DNA of 64,000 nt from Bacillota bacterium (GTDB lineage Bacteria; Bacillota; SHA-98; Ch115). Position numbers and translations under genes: made by a program. This document shows positions 17,274-25,754 of the stretch, piece by piece. A model generated the notes under the pieces. The model did no database searches. It was not told the origin of the DNA and saw only the letters and a program-made list of their open reading frames with translations. The stretch spans positions 1-64,000 of the forward strand of contig JABLXA010000002.1 of NCBI GenBank assembly GCA_013178415.1. Direction: 5' to 3'. Numbering within the stretch: position 1 is the first letter of the stretch; every line of letters starts with the position of its first letter.

Positions 17274-19502
17274 TCAGGCACTTCTTTCAGAGGACGCGCC
17301 GAATTCTTCAATAAAAGCTCGTACGACATCGGGATCGAATAGAGTACCGGCATTCATTTCTAAATATTGGAGCGCTTTTGCGCGGGACCAGGCGCGCCTA
17401 TAGGGACGGTCGGACGTGAGGGCTTCATATACATCAGCGACGGCGAGGATGCGCCCTTCGATGGGAATGTTGTCACCCCGCAATCCCCGGGGATAGCCGC
17501 TGCCGTCGAAACGTTCGTGATGGGACCAAACCGCGGGCAGGGCGGGTGCCAGTATATCAACCTGTTCGATAATCCGGCGTGACAGGTCTACGTGGGTTCT
17601 CATGTGGTCCCTTTCGTCAAGGGTGAGAGGACCCGGCTTTGCCAGTATATGCTCCGCAATCCCCACCTTGCCCAGGTCATGGACTATGCCTGCCCATTTC
17701 AGGACGGCCAATTGATCGACGCTTAGTCCCATGCGTTTGCCAGCCCGCACCGCATATTCGGATACAAGCTCAGAATGGTGACGCGTATACTGGTCGACGG
17801 ATTCGATTGTGCGCGCCATTGTCCGGAGAACGGTCTCGGTAAGGTTTTCGAGGTACCCGGAGAGTATGCTATACCTGGTCATTCCTGATAAAATCCTTCC
17901 GCTCTCACAATGGATCGCGTAATACAGGCTTCCGAGTATACCTCCCATCGTTGCGAAGAACATGGTTCTGAATATCCAGCTCTCAGCCGGCTGCATAATG
18001 CCGGCCGGTACATCCAGAGGCATCCATGGTCCCTGAAATATGCCCGCCAGAGCTCCAGAGATCGTGCCCCCGGACGGCCCGAACCACAGGGCTGCAGCAA
18101 TTATCGGGATATAGAAGATGTGGCCCCAAGCATGAGCTGTGCCACCTGTAATGAAAATGACCCAGGTGGAAAAAGCCAGACCTGCGAGCACCGCCATAAG
18201 GCGAAACGCCACTTGCGCGATTGTAAATTGGTGGCCAGGGTCCGGAACATCATCATGCCCCATTTGGCCAGCATCTTCTGCCTCGCGCTCGACGAATTCC
18301 ATGACGCGGCGCGTCAGACTGGATGACATTTCATCGATCTGGCTGGGTGATTTTCTACCGTTCCGGCCTGGTGAGGTTTCCTTGATTCGACCTGGCGATA
18401 TCTCATCGATCCGGCTGGATGCTAATTCACCGGCCCAGTCGACATGGTCTAGGATCTTGATGCGTTTCAGAGCTGAAACGACCTGCGGATCAAAGGCCGA
18501 TCCAGACTGGCTGCTGATGATGTCCACCACATGCTTATCATCCACGCCGTCCTCATTCATCGCATGATCGTATGTATCTGCTACCGCGACGATCCGAGCC
18601 GCCATAGGGATCTGGCGTCCTTTCCGGCCATCAGGGTGGCCTGCCCCATCCCAGCGCTCATGGTGAAATTCTACGGCCGCCCGGATTTCATCGATCGCGG
18701 GAATTGCCCGCAAAAGATCCCGGCCGATTACCGGGTGTCTCCTCACAATACTCTTTTCCTCAGGCGTGAGAGATGCCCCCTGTTGCAGCAGGCGCTGGGG
18801 AATTCCTACCTTGCCTATATCGTGCACAAATCCGCCCCACCACAGGTCCGGGATCTTCTCCGGACGGATGCCCATGGCTTCGCCTATCTTTGCAGACAGT
18901 CTTGCCACCCGCAAAGAATGATGATCGCCCGGTGCATCGAAATGTGGTTCGATGCATGCCACTAGGGCTCTCATGGTTTGTTCTATCGACCGGCTGAGAG
19001 CTGCCGCCCTTGCCTTGATGAGCCGGTCCTGGACATCAAGGTTTGATTTCTGTCGTTGGAGCTTATGAGCGAGAAGGCTTGCAGTGAGGGCTACAATGGC
19101 AAAGAGGGCCATACGGTATACCCAGTTTGCCGTGGACTGGGCTTGCGCGATTGCCGCATTTTGAGGCATAGCAGGTCCGGCGAGAAGCCCGGCTATGATG
19201 GCCGAGATGAGGGCCGCCAGCGGACCGTGTCTCATCGCCGCGAACATTATCGGCACATAAAACAACTGTCCCCAGGCGAACCACATTCCGCCCGCCCAGC
19301 GCACCAGCATGTAGACTGCTACAAAGAGGATCGCGATAAGGAAGCCTGCGATGATATTGGCCCGTCGGGCATTCTGTTCGCTAAGAGGGCCTTTAACAAC
19401 ATCGGCCAATCGGGTACCTCGTGTGTCAAGGGAGTCTGTAACGACATCGAGCTGCTGGCTACCCCGTGGGTCGAGGTTTTCGGACAATGCCCTGGGGGAC
19501 AT
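17274..19502 (-). CDS. Tandem HD-GYP domain membrane protein (cyclic-di-GMP phosphodiesterase type)
   Basis: 742 residues that look like an internal duplication. Each half has a block of hydrophobic segments (about 50-145 and 425-525) followed by an HD-GYP domain. The second domain is canonical: HDLGKVG, HHERFDGSGYPRGL, VADVYEALTSDRPYR. The first has HDIGKVG but HHERWDGAGHPDG and VADTYDHAMNEDG, so its GYP signature is GHP and its DRPYR is lost; it is probably altered or inactive. HD-GYP enzymes hydrolyse cyclic-di-GMP. The hydrophobic blocks resemble a membrane sensor. Low-complexity tracts show short internal repeats: a 15-residue unit near the N-terminus (LDPRG.. / LDTRG..) and an 8-residue SPG-type unit before the second membrane block. 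Transcribed alone; no GGDEF partner here. Confidence 0.9.
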   Translation of the reverse strand: MSPRALSENLDPRGSQQLDVVTDSLDTRGTRLADVVKGPLSEQNARRANIIAGFLIAILFVAVYMLVRWAGGMWFAWGQLFYVPIMFAAMRHGPLAALISAIIAGLLAGPAMPQNAAIAQAQSTANWVYRMALFAIVALTASLLAHKLQRQKSNLDVQDRLIKARAAALSRSIEQTMRALVACIEPHFDAPGDHHSLRVARLSAKIGEAMGIRPEKIPDLWWGGFVHDIGKVGIPQRLLQQGASLTPEEKSIVRRHPVIGRDLLRAIPAIDEIRAAVEFHHERWDGAGHPDGRKGRQIPMAARIVAVADTYDHAMNEDGVDDKHVVDIISSQSGSAFDPQVVSALKRIKILDHVDWAGELASSRIDEISPGRIKETSPGRNGRKSPSQIDEMSSSLTRRVMEFVEREAEDAGQMGHDDVPDPGHQFTIAQVAFRLMAVLAGLAFSTWVIFITGGTAHAWGHIFYIPIIAAALWFGPSGGTISGALAGIFQGPWMPLDVPAGIMQPAESWIFRTMFFATMGGILGSLYYAIHCESGRILSGMTRYSILSGYLENLTETVLRTMARTIESVDQYTRHHSELVSEYAVRAGKRMGLSVDQLAVLKWAGIVHDLGKVGIAEHILAKPGPLTLDERDHMRTHVDLSRRIIEQVDILAPALPAVWSHHERFDGSGYPRGLRGDNIPIEGRILAVADVYEALTSDRPYRRAWSRAKALQYLEMNAGTLFDPDVVRAFIEEFGASSERSA

Positions 19503-19799
19503 TGCTCCCTATGCCTCCTCTTGCCAAATGAAATGACATATTGGCACGTTTGGTCTTCATTTCTATACTTATATGTTCTTGTCGGAATTCCTGCTTGCGT
19601 GGCGAAGTGAGGGGGTTCACGGCAGAGATCGGGACTCGGGTCACCTAGCGACACTATTATCAACCATCTGAACCGGGATCCTATCGATATATGGCAATTG
19701 GTTGCTCTGGGAATCTACCTTCCAGTAATACGGGTTTGCGCTCCAGGACCCAATTTTCCTTGCCCTTCAGATGGAGTATTTCCGGGGATGACCTGCTTC

Positions 19800-19828
19800 T
19801 TGTGGAAGCTTGCTCCATCAAATATAAT
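19800..19828 (+). promoter_or_regulatory. Predicted sigma-A promoter of the sirtuin operon
   Basis: TTGTGG at 19800-19805 and a perfect TATAAT at 19823-19828 are 17 bases apart, 41 bases before the ATG of the sirtuin gene. Confidence 0.6.
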
Positions 19829-19869
19829 TAGATCATGCGAAAAGGGATCAGCGGGAAAGGTGGCGCAAC

Positions 19870-20688
19870 ATGGAGGATATTTCCAATCCGTTTCAGAAAA
19901 GAGGGGCTGATGATTCATCTCAGGGAAATGGCTATATTTCGGCATGTCGCAAGGCCGCGGAATTGATACGGGCATCCCGCTTCTGTGTGGCGTTGACAGG
20001 GGCCGGAATATCTACAGAAAGCGGCATCCCTGACTTCCGCAGCCCTGGCGCCGGCCTCTGGTCAAGAATTGATCCCATGGATTTGCTTTCTGCTACGGCA
20101 TTCGAACTCAGACCTGCGAGATTCTATGAATTCATCCATGATTTGGTAGACACATTCTCCAGAGCCGAGCCCAATGCTGCCCACATTGCTCTTGCGAGGC
20201 TCGAGCAGGAAGGCTATGTAAAGGCAATCATAACCCAGAATATCGACGGGCTCCACCAGAAGGCAGGAGCCCGCAATGTGTTAGAGGTGCATGGCAATGC
20301 ACGCTCATGTACATGCATTTCGTGCGGGAGAGGGTATTCGATGGAAGAGACACTCCGAGCAGTTTCTGCGGGTGAAGTCCCGCCCAGGTGCGCCTCATGC
20401 AATTCTCCGCTGAAACCGGATATCGTACTGTTTGAAGATCCCATGCCAGAAGATTTTGCGCTGGCTCAGCAGGCGGCGCTCCAGAGTGACCTGATGATAG
20501 TCATTGGTTCCAGCCTTGAGGTGGCCCCTGCATGCTACTTGCCTTCTATGGCAGGAAGGCTCATCATCATCAATTTGCAGCCAACCCCTTGCGACTCGCA
20601 GGCGGATGTTGTGATCAGGAACAAGGCGGCGGAAACCATGCAGATAATAGTCAGATTCATTTTGGAAGAATCGGAGGGGAAGCAATAA
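19870..20688 (+). CDS. cobB: Sir2-family NAD-dependent protein deacylase
   Basis: 272 residues. NAD-binding GAGISTESGIPDFRS lies near residue 43, TQNIDGLHQKAG in the middle, and the catalytic His in LEVHGNARSC. A four-Cys zinc site is formed by CISC and CASC, and VIGSSLEVAP lies near the C-terminus. All residues needed for activity are present. It removes acyl groups from protein lysines using NAD. No signal peptide. A GGTGG-type ribosome site precedes the ATG. The gene ends in TAATG, where the ATG belongs to the next, 38-residue membrane peptide, so the two are translationally coupled. Confidence 0.93.
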   Translation: MEDISNPFQKRGADDSSQGNGYISACRKAAELIRASRFCVALTGAGISTESGIPDFRSPGAGLWSRIDPMDLLSATAFELRPARFYEFIHDLVDTFSRAEPNAAHIALARLEQEGYVKAIITQNIDGLHQKAGARNVLEVHGNARSCTCISCGRGYSMEETLRAVSAGEVPPRCASCNSPLKPDIVLFEDPMPEDFALAQQAALQSDLMIVIGSSLEVAPACYLPSMAGRLIIINLQPTPCDSQADVVIRNKAAETMQIIVRFILEESEGKQ

Positions 20689-20804
20689 TGTGGGGACTTA
20701 TCTGGCTCATTCTAGGATTGATCACCATCGCCATTTTTCCTTTTACTCTGCCCGCGGCCATCCTGGTCGGGGCGGTATTACTCGTGGATAAAATCCTGAC
20801 TTAA
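20688..20804 (+). CDS. 38-residue membrane peptide coupled to the sirtuin gene
   Basis: The ATG at 20688 shares bases with the TAA of the sirtuin gene (TAATG) and has GGAGGGG about nine bases upstream. The product starts MWGLIWLILGLITIAIFPFT, continues LPAAILVGAVLLVD and ends KILT: one or two membrane-spanning segments and almost no soluble part. I do not recognise a family. The excellent ribosome site and coupling argue that it is translated. It may anchor or regulate the sirtuin at the membrane; that is inference. Confidence 0.65.
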   Translation: MWGLIWLILGLITIAIFPFTLPAAILVGAVLLVDKILT

Positions 20805-20899
20805 TACTTTTGCAATCTTCTAAATCGAAGGCTTATTGACCCTAAAAATCTACTCATGAGAATAGTTAAGGGTCTTAAGATAATATTTTAGATCTCCTT

Positions 20900-21832
20900 T
20901 TATAACCATCTTTTCAAAAACGAAACTATCTCCGCTCTCATAGCCGCGGTCTCGAAATGCCCTGTATCATAGCGCACCATCTTCCATGCCTCAGGAGCGC
21001 CTTCTGCCGCATAAACTTCCCTGAGCCTGGCATCCACCCTGTCCAGCCCGACTGGAGGTGTAAGCTTATCGCAATTCCCTGCCAAACTAAGGTGAGGCCT
21101 CGGCGCGATAAGGGAGTTGATGTCCGCGGTAGTGAAGTATTTCAATAACCTTGGCACATAATAATAGATTCCGTGTTCGTCGAGCCCCCGCGATTCAATA
21201 AGCGCCTGGAAGTCTGTCATGCAGCAGATATCGATGCAGATCTTGATGCGCGTGTCCAGAGCCGCCACCCACCACGCCATGGTGCTCCCCATGGATAGCC
21301 CCATTGTCCCGATCCGGCTGCCATCCACATCAGGCCGCGATATCAGGTAATCTATAGCACGCAGGCTGTCATACACCATCATTCCCCACAGGACCTGCCC
21401 TTTCCAGAGCATTTCCTTGAAAAGCTCGGATTCCGAACGGCCCCGCCTTTCCCCGAAAAGCCAGCAGTCGATGCAAAGGGCCGAATAGCCCATTTGAGTG
21501 AGCACCTCGGCATAGGGCGGCTTCTTGAGCGCGTCACGCCCGTTTAGAAGTTCATCCTTCCCAAGAACATAATTGCCACCATGAGCATGGTTATAGAGGA
21601 TAGCTGGGAGCGGAATCCGCCCTTCTTCTCCTTCGGGACGTTTGGGCCGCACGAAATATGCAGGGACAGGCTCAATTCCATTCAGGTCTAGCATCAACTT
21701 TTCCAAAATGTAACCCTCGCGTTCCTCTTCCCCCACCTTCCACGCTGATATCTCTCTTTGGCGCTCCGGCAAATCCCCCAGCAGCCCATAAAGCTGTTCT
21801 CTTCGAGCCTCTTTATCAGTATTTGTATTCAT
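20900..21832 (-). CDS. Alpha/beta-hydrolase (dienelactone-hydrolase / acetyl-esterase-like)
   Basis: 310 residues. After a helical N-terminus come the core strands: [20 protein letters not shown] with its oxyanion-loop His-Gly, then [20 protein letters not shown], then the nucleophile elbow [14 protein letters not shown] (Ser in GLSMG). [11 protein letters not shown] supplies the likely acidic residue and [12 protein letters not shown] the catalytic His. The triad is complete. Such proteins act on esters or acyl groups of small molecules or polysaccharides; substrate unknown. No signal peptide. It converges on the sirtuin operon; the 95-base gap holds only a weak GACCCT/AGGGTC hairpin. Confidence 0.85.
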   Translation of the reverse strand: MNTNTDKEARREQLYGLLGDLPERQREISAWKVGEEEREGYILEKLMLDLNGIEPVPAYFVRPKRPEGEEGRIPLPAILYNHAHGGNYVLGKDELLNGRDALKKPPYAEVLTQMGYSALCIDCWLFGERRGRSESELFKEMLWKGQVLWGMMVYDSLRAIDYLISRPDVDGSRIGTMGLSMGSTMAWWVAALDTRIKICIDICCMTDFQALIESRGLDEHGIYYYVPRLLKYFTTADINSLIAPRPHLSLAGNCDKLTPPVGLDRVDARLREVYAAEGAPEAWKMVRYDTGHFETAAMRAEIVSFLKRWL

Positions 21833-22370
21833 AGCTCCGCCCTCGCAAGGCTTCCCTCCGTTCGATGATCTCGAAGACTTATATTTTCAAGGTCTATGCA
21901 ACCCTATCATGCTGAGCTCTGAGTCGAGCGCATGTAACGATTGTGGCATACACTGCATCACGTGTCCGGCCAATCCCTGATGTACATCGCTTGCCAGCCA
22001 AGATGATAAAATATCCACCATCTAGTGGCACATGTACATTTCGAGGGCGACCGGCGAATTCCTTTTGTAGGATGAAGATAATATCTTCGCGCCGGCATGA
22101 AAAAGGTTGCCGATGAAAAAATGCCGTCTCACCTGGGTCCGCGGGCAATATCATCTATATCGCGTCTAGAATGCCATTTTACCGAGGATTTTTCTGAACC
22201 TTGCGGTATCTGTTTTCAATGCTTTTGTGTTATTATGGGATTAACGGAGAACACTGTCGCTGAACCATACATTATTTGGGACGCAGCGCGGAAAAGTAGG
22301 AGCAGGCGCAGTAGAATAGAATAAAAAGGCGGCGCGTCGCCATGCGCTGCTCTGAAAGAGGGTGTCTGAA
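21833..22370. other. Divergent intergenic region
   Basis: No convincing gene between the hydrolase and the bifunctional nuclease. Both neighbours need promoters here. A minus-strand open frame at 21894-22154 lacks a ribosome site and any family resemblance. No repeat seen. Confidence 0.35.
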
Positions 22371-22787
22371 TTGTTAGAGATGAATGTCCTAAGCGTGGTA
22401 ACGGATCTTAGCGGGAATTATTCGGTACTGCTGGCGGATGCCGATCAGAAGATCGTCCTGCCCATCGGGATCGGCCCTTTTGAGGCCCAGGCCATAGCTT
22501 ATCCTTTGCAGGGCGAAACACCCCCGCGTCCATTAACCCATGATTTGATGATGACTTTGTGCGAGACTCTCGGTGGGAAAATCGAAAAGATCGTGATAAC
22601 GGACATCAAAGAGAGCGTCTTTTACTCAGAGATCTATATGCAGCACGATGGCAAATCACTCGTGCTGGATGCCAGGCCAAGCGATGCTATAGCATTGGCC
22701 GTAAGGTGCAAATGCCCGATTTATATGTCACCGAAGCTAGTTGAATTCACATATAAGTATGAGGACATTATTTCACAGAGCCAGTAG
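22371..22787 (+). CDS. Bifunctional nuclease family protein (DUF151)
   Basis: About 138 residues. The TTG at 22371 has AGAGG nine bases upstream and is preferred; the frame also allows GTG at 22362, but the ribosome site would then touch the start. Family features: VLPIGIGPFEAQAIAYPLQG, RPLTHDLMMTLCETLGGKIE, VITDIKESVFYSEIYM and LDARPSDAIALAVRCKCPIY. DUF151 proteins resemble a plant nuclease with combined RNase and DNase activity, and the family is widespread in bacteria with an unclear role. Cytoplasmic. It is the last gene before the tRNA-Trp integration site. Confidence 0.9.
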   Translation: MLEMNVLSVVTDLSGNYSVLLADADQKIVLPIGIGPFEAQAIAYPLQGETPPRPLTHDLMMTLCETLGGKIEKIVITDIKESVFYSEIYMQHDGKSLVLDARPSDAIALAVRCKCPIYMSPKLVEFTYKYEDIISQSQ

Positions 22788-22929
22788 ATCATGCCGCGCG
22801 TATCTGTGGATTTAATTAACCGTGGAGATAGTATTCACAAAGCTAATAGAGCGCGATGCTCTGCCCCGCGAATTCCCGTCGGGATGTCTCTCAAGCGGCA
22901 ACAGCGCGGCTTTCAGCCTTCAGGCACTC

Positions 22930-22958
22930 TTGACAAAATCAACGAGATCGAATATTGT
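22930..22958 (+). promoter_or_regulatory. Predicted promoter of tRNA-Trp
   Basis: A perfect TTGACA at 22930-22935 is followed after 17 bases by TATTGT at 22953-22958. A better-looking TATAAT at 22958-22963 would be 22 bases away. The tRNA begins 15 bases later. Confidence 0.6.
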
Positions 22959-22973
22959 ATAATTACAGAGCGC

Positions 22974-23049
22974 AGGGGAGTAGCTCAATTGGCAGAGCGG
23001 CGGTCTCCAAAACCGTAGGTTGCGGGTTCAAGTCCTGTCTCCCCTGCCA
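22974..23049 (+). tRNA. tRNA-Trp (CCA anticodon), attachment site of the downstream element
   Basis: 76 bases with CCA encoded. AGGGGAG pairs with CTCCCCT. The D arm starts GCTC. The anticodon arm GCGGT-CTCCAAA-ACCGT places CCA at the anticodon. The T arm has GGTTCAAGT, and the discriminator is G. From 22997 onward the gene is duplicated perfectly at 30436-30488, so an element inserted here and restored a full tRNA. Confidence 0.97.
22997..23049 (+). repeat. Left attachment site (attL), 53-base direct repeat
   Basis: Covers the tRNA-Trp gene from the 5' side of the anticodon stem to the encoded CCA. Identical over 53 bases to 30436-30488; the bases just outside differ on both sides. Confidence 0.92.
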
Positions 23050-23102
23050 ACCTAGAGCCACAAGGGATTCAGGTTTTTGGAAATTGAACCCAACATGCAT
23101 GG

Positions 23103-23125
23103 ACCGTAAGTACTAAACAAAGGCT
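23103..23125 (+). promoter_or_regulatory. Putative integrase arm-type site, left
   Basis: ACCGTAAGTACTAAACAAAG followed by GCT. A close copy (ACCGTAAGTACCAACGAAGG, then CT) lies at 30364-30385 near the other end, in the same orientation. Short shared sites just inside both att repeats are what an integrase or excisionase N-terminal domain would bind. Confidence 0.5.
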
Positions 23126-23187
23126 TGCAGAAGCAACGGTCTTCCCTCTGGTAGCGAATCTGAGATTCCGTATCAGGGGGTATTTTT

Positions 23188-24126
23188 ATGGCCAAACTCT
23201 TTCGTATCCACAAGAAACTTCCAGACACCTGGAAGGACGCACTTCAAGACTTCCTCTCCTGGAAGCAAGCACAAGGAGTAGCTTCAAGAACGATCAAAGA
23301 CTACAAAGACCATGTATCCCGCTTCTTCACCGCCTGTCCTGATGCCTATGACCCAGCTAACCTGCGGCAAAGAGTCATGGAATACATGTCGCAGGAAATC
23401 ATGCCTGCAACCTTCAACCTTCGCAGGGAATACCTCAAAGCATTCTTCTCCTGGTGCGTCAGGGAAGGCATATTCCCGGAAAATCCTCTCTCCGACATAC
23501 CCAAGAAGAAGGACCCCGGCAAGATACGTCACCTTCCAGAAGAGGTCCTGCAAAGCCTTTTGAAATTGCCTGACAAGAAGACATTCGCGGGACTCCGGGA
23601 CTACGCTTTGATGGTCCTTACGCTATCCACAGGAATCAGACCATGCGAAGCATTGTCCCTTCTCCCCCCGGATTTCAACCTCCGCAGTCGCTTTGTCACA
23701 GTCCAAAGACAGGTTGCGAAGACGAGGGAGGAGAGGGTCCTGCCTATCCTCCCAGTTGTGGTGGAGGCCATACGCGATCTCCTTGACGCAAGACACCCCG
23801 CCTGGCCGGACTCCGTCCCTGTATTCTGCACATACTCCGGCAAACGAATGACAACCCTTGAATGGGGAGACAGACTGGAGCGGTACGGGAAGATTCTCGG
23901 GATCAATGTCACCCCCTACATGCTCAGACATAGCTTCGCGATCAATACGCTGAAAGCAGGGGCTAATGCTTTTGTGGTGCAGGGGATGCTGGGACATACA
24001 GACATGACCATGACAAAGCGATATGTCCGCCTCCTCGAATCCGATCTCAGGGAAGCGATAGAGAAAGCCAACCCTCTGAATGTGATCCTGCCACAGGCTA
24101 ACAGGGTCCGCAAGGTCCGCAGGTAG
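23188..24126 (+). CDS. int: Tyrosine recombinase, integrase of the tRNA-Trp element
   Basis: 312 residues, ATG with AGGGGG seven bases upstream. The N-terminal SAM-like domain (to about 115) includes WKDALQDFLSWKQAQG and ends with the typical FFSWCVREGIFPENPLSDI. The catalytic domain is complete: first Arg in STGIRPCEAL, His-x-x-Arg-type box in YMLRHSFAINTLKAG, His in MLGHTDMTMTKRYVRL with the nucleophile Tyr in KRYV. It should carry out site-specific insertion into, and with help excision from, the 3' part of tRNA-Trp. The decayed integrase behind tRNA-Leu (7559-8214) is a relative. It is followed 12 bases later by a small membrane-peptide gene. Confidence 0.95.
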   Translation: MAKLFRIHKKLPDTWKDALQDFLSWKQAQGVASRTIKDYKDHVSRFFTACPDAYDPANLRQRVMEYMSQEIMPATFNLRREYLKAFFSWCVREGIFPENPLSDIPKKKDPGKIRHLPEEVLQSLLKLPDKKTFAGLRDYALMVLTLSTGIRPCEALSLLPPDFNLRSRFVTVQRQVAKTREERVLPILPVVVEAIRDLLDARHPAWPDSVPVFCTYSGKRMTTLEWGDRLERYGKILGINVTPYMLRHSFAINTLKAGANAFVVQGMLGHTDMTMTKRYVRLLESDLREAIEKANPLNVILPQANRVRKVRR

Positions 24127-24138
24127 GAGAGTAACGAA

Positions 24139-24267
24139 ATGTGCGACACCATAACGATTATCGGACTGCTTCTTCTTGTGGCCTGTCTGATCCTCGGGGC
24201 GGACAATATCCGGCAATCCTATAGAATACTCAGACAGTTAACCAAAAAACTGAAGGGGGGTGACTGA
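24139..24267 (+). CDS. 42-residue membrane peptide of the element
   Basis: ATG at 24139 with AGGAGAG seven bases upstream. It begins MCDTITIIGLLLLVACLILG, one membrane segment, then a basic tail (RQSYRILRQLTKKLKGGD). It ends two bases before the ATG of the next gene, so the integrase, this peptide and the 81-residue protein form one operon that stops at the hairpin at 24534. I know no family for it. Confidence 0.65.
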   Translation: MCDTITIIGLLLLVACLILGADNIRQSYRILRQLTKKLKGGD

Positions 24268-24269
24268 TC

Positions 24270-24515
24270 ATGGGAGAGGCTTTGAAACCAGAGGAGAGGA
24301 AGGAGATAATGGCCGCCTTTGAGGCCATGGATATGGCCGCATGGAGCCTGAATCATTATATTGAAGAAGGCAAGGGTCAACAGGTAGGCGGGATGCTTGT
24401 CGCCTTCGCCAGGAAATATGGCAGGTGGCCGAATTTCCCTGATCCTGCATTACTGATCTCCGTCAAACTCTTGCAACCCCTCCTGTGTCATGCGATAGCC
24501 AGGGGGGACAAGTAA
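24270..24515 (+). CDS. Small element protein of unknown function (81 residues)
   Basis: ATG at 24270 with AAGGGGGG in the end of the preceding gene. The protein is mostly alpha-helical and soluble: ERKEIMAAFEAMDMAAWSLN, then YIEEGKGQQVGGMLVAFARK, then a C-terminal helix ISVKLLQPLLCHAIARGDK. No metal site, no DNA-binding motif I can name. Its position directly after int would suit an excisionase or directionality factor, but it lacks the basic, HTH-like look of those proteins. Confidence 0.65.
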   Translation: MGEALKPEERKEIMAAFEAMDMAAWSLNHYIEEGKGQQVGGMLVAFARKYGRWPNFPDPALLISVKLLQPLLCHAIARGDK

Positions 24516-24533
24516 CCTCATAAGATATTCAGG

Positions 24534-24567
24534 GAGAGGAGAACAACGGCTTCTCCTCTCTTTTCTT
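24534..24567 (+). terminator. Rho-independent terminator after the integrase operon
   Basis: GAGAGGAGAA (24534-24543) pairs perfectly with TTCTCCTCTC (24551-24560) around a seven-base loop, followed by TTTTCTT. A textbook intrinsic terminator. Confidence 0.85.
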
Positions 24568-25020
24568 ATTCCATGAGCCACAGAAAAGCCTCCAGGACGG
24601 ACGATTTTTTCCGTCCAAAGGTTTTTCCCCCTATCCAGGTTCCTCTCGCCAATCCTGGGGCAAATGGTGAGGCCACAGGCGGACAAACTCATCCCCTCCC
24701 CTCTTCATCGGCCAGCGGCCTGGAAGGACCCGGGATGCCCCCTTTCGCAAGCGAACGGGCAGGCGGGGAGACCCGTCTCAAAAATTCCCACCAATTTTTG
24801 AACCTTTTATACAAAAGTAGAATATCAGCACAGGAGAGGAAGGGGAAGCGGGATTCGGGACACGGGGCATTGAGTTAAGAGGCGGGAAAATGGAGAGTAT
24901 ATGGAAAAAATACCCAGTAGCATGAATCTGTGCGATACCCAGAAAACGCATGACAGGGGGTGACAAATCCTGGGAGGGAACGCTTTTCGATGTCACATTA
25001 TTACAAACATATGTTCGTAT
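24568..25020. other. Element spacer between converging operons
   Basis: No gene I would support. A second hairpin, GGACGGA...TCCGTCC with a T-rich loop, lies at about 24597-24618. The open frame at 24573-24878 has no ribosome site and a low-complexity product. The stretch could hold regulatory RNA or a packaging or transfer site, but nothing specific is visible. Confidence 0.35.
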
Positions 25021-25113
25021 TTATTTATTTCTACCCTTTACCAGTCTGAAATGGAATTCCAGGAAGAGTATTAGTCCTGCCCACAGGACAGCCTGGAATA
25101 TCATATCCCGCAT
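25021..25113 (-). CDS. 30-residue membrane peptide overlapping the XRE gene
   Basis: ATG at 25113 with a near-perfect AAGGAGGTG eight bases upstream. It starts MRDMIFQAVLWAGLILFLEF and ends HFRLVKGRNK: one membrane segment and a basic tail. It overlaps the end of the XRE gene by 13 bases in another frame, so it is the last cistron of the leftward element operon. Such peptides can be toxins, holin-like factors or membrane anchors; nothing here decides between them. Confidence 0.6.
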   Translation of the reverse strand: MRDMIFQAVLWAGLILFLEFHFRLVKGRNK

Positions 25114-25418
25114 TTTCCCCACCTCCTTACGATCCCTGGCCTCACAATCCTTGGTTCCGGCCTCCAGTTGTCTTTCCAGTCAACGGTAAGGGATGGATAC
25201 CCTTCATATAAGGCTTCTGGCCTATACCCCAGGACACGGGCCATGGCCTCCAATTCCGGCCTGGAGGGGACCGCCCTTCCAGTCTCATACATTTGCAACC
25301 TGAATTTCGAGGTCCGCTTTTCCCCGAATGCAAGGCAGGAGTTTATCCGGTCCACCAGTTCAAGCTGGGAAAGGTTCTTCTGAAGCCGGTATTTCCTGAT
25401 GTTGTTTATGATCCTCAA
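25101..25418 (-). CDS. XRE-family HTH regulator of the element
   Basis: 105 residues from a TTG start. An N-terminal helix-turn-helix of the Cro/C1 type spans about residues 4-65: IRKYRLQKNLSQLELVDRIN, then FRLQMYETGRAVPSRPELEAMARVLG. The remaining 40 residues are Pro/Trp/Arg-rich. It probably represses or times an element promoter. It follows the zinc protein by 6 bases and precedes the 30-residue peptide. Confidence 0.85.
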   Translation of the reverse strand: MRIINNIRKYRLQKNLSQLELVDRINSCLAFGEKRTSKFRLQMYETGRAVPSRPELEAMARVLGYRPEALYEGYPSLTVDWKDNWRPEPRIVRPGIVRRWGKCGI

Positions 25419-25424
25419 AGGGCA

Positions 25425-25754
25425 TCACCAGTCCCAACAATTGCGGACTATGCGTAAGATATTTTCCTTGGTCCAAGGATCCCCCATCAAAGCGTTCCAG
25501 GAACAGTCTTCACAAAAGTAAACAGTGATGTTTGGGACAAGAGTTTTTCCTTCCCGGACCTCCACCAGAAGCCTGACCAAACCAACCCCAGCAGAATAAG
25601 GGATTGAGGTTCCACAAATAGAACAGCGGTATGGGGTTGTCTCTGGTCCATATGGATCAAAAAACCTAGCACTCTCCTGACCGTAGAGTTCTTTGACCTC
25701 TACAGTCGTTTCACCGAGGCAGACGGGCCACATGTCCCTTTTTATCGCCCTCAC
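25425..25754 (-). CDS. Small zinc-finger protein of the element
   Basis: 109 residues from the GTG at 25754. This start has AGGGAGGAG six bases upstream and forms a GTGA overlap with the stop of the preceding gene; the frame is open further upstream but without a ribosome site. A four-Cys site is formed by CSICGTSIPYSAGVG and FCEDC, about 40 residues apart. The rest has no family I recognise. Zinc ribbons like this are common in small element proteins that bind DNA or partner proteins. Function unknown. Confidence 0.7.
   Translation of the reverse strand: MRAIKRDMWPVCLGETTVEVKELYGQESARFFDPYGPETTPYRCSICGTSIPYSAGVGLVRLLVEVREGKTLVPNITVYFCEDCSWNALMGDPWTKENILRIVRNCWDW

Noticed and set aside
18531-18965. 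144-residue plus-strand frame
   Set aside because: Shadow of the HD-GYP gene; no start signal.
21894-22154. 86-residue protein on the minus strand
   Set aside because: No ribosome site and no family resemblance; probably a chance frame in a promoter region.
24573-24878. 101-residue protein in the element
   Set aside because: No ribosome site, directly after a terminator, low-complexity product.
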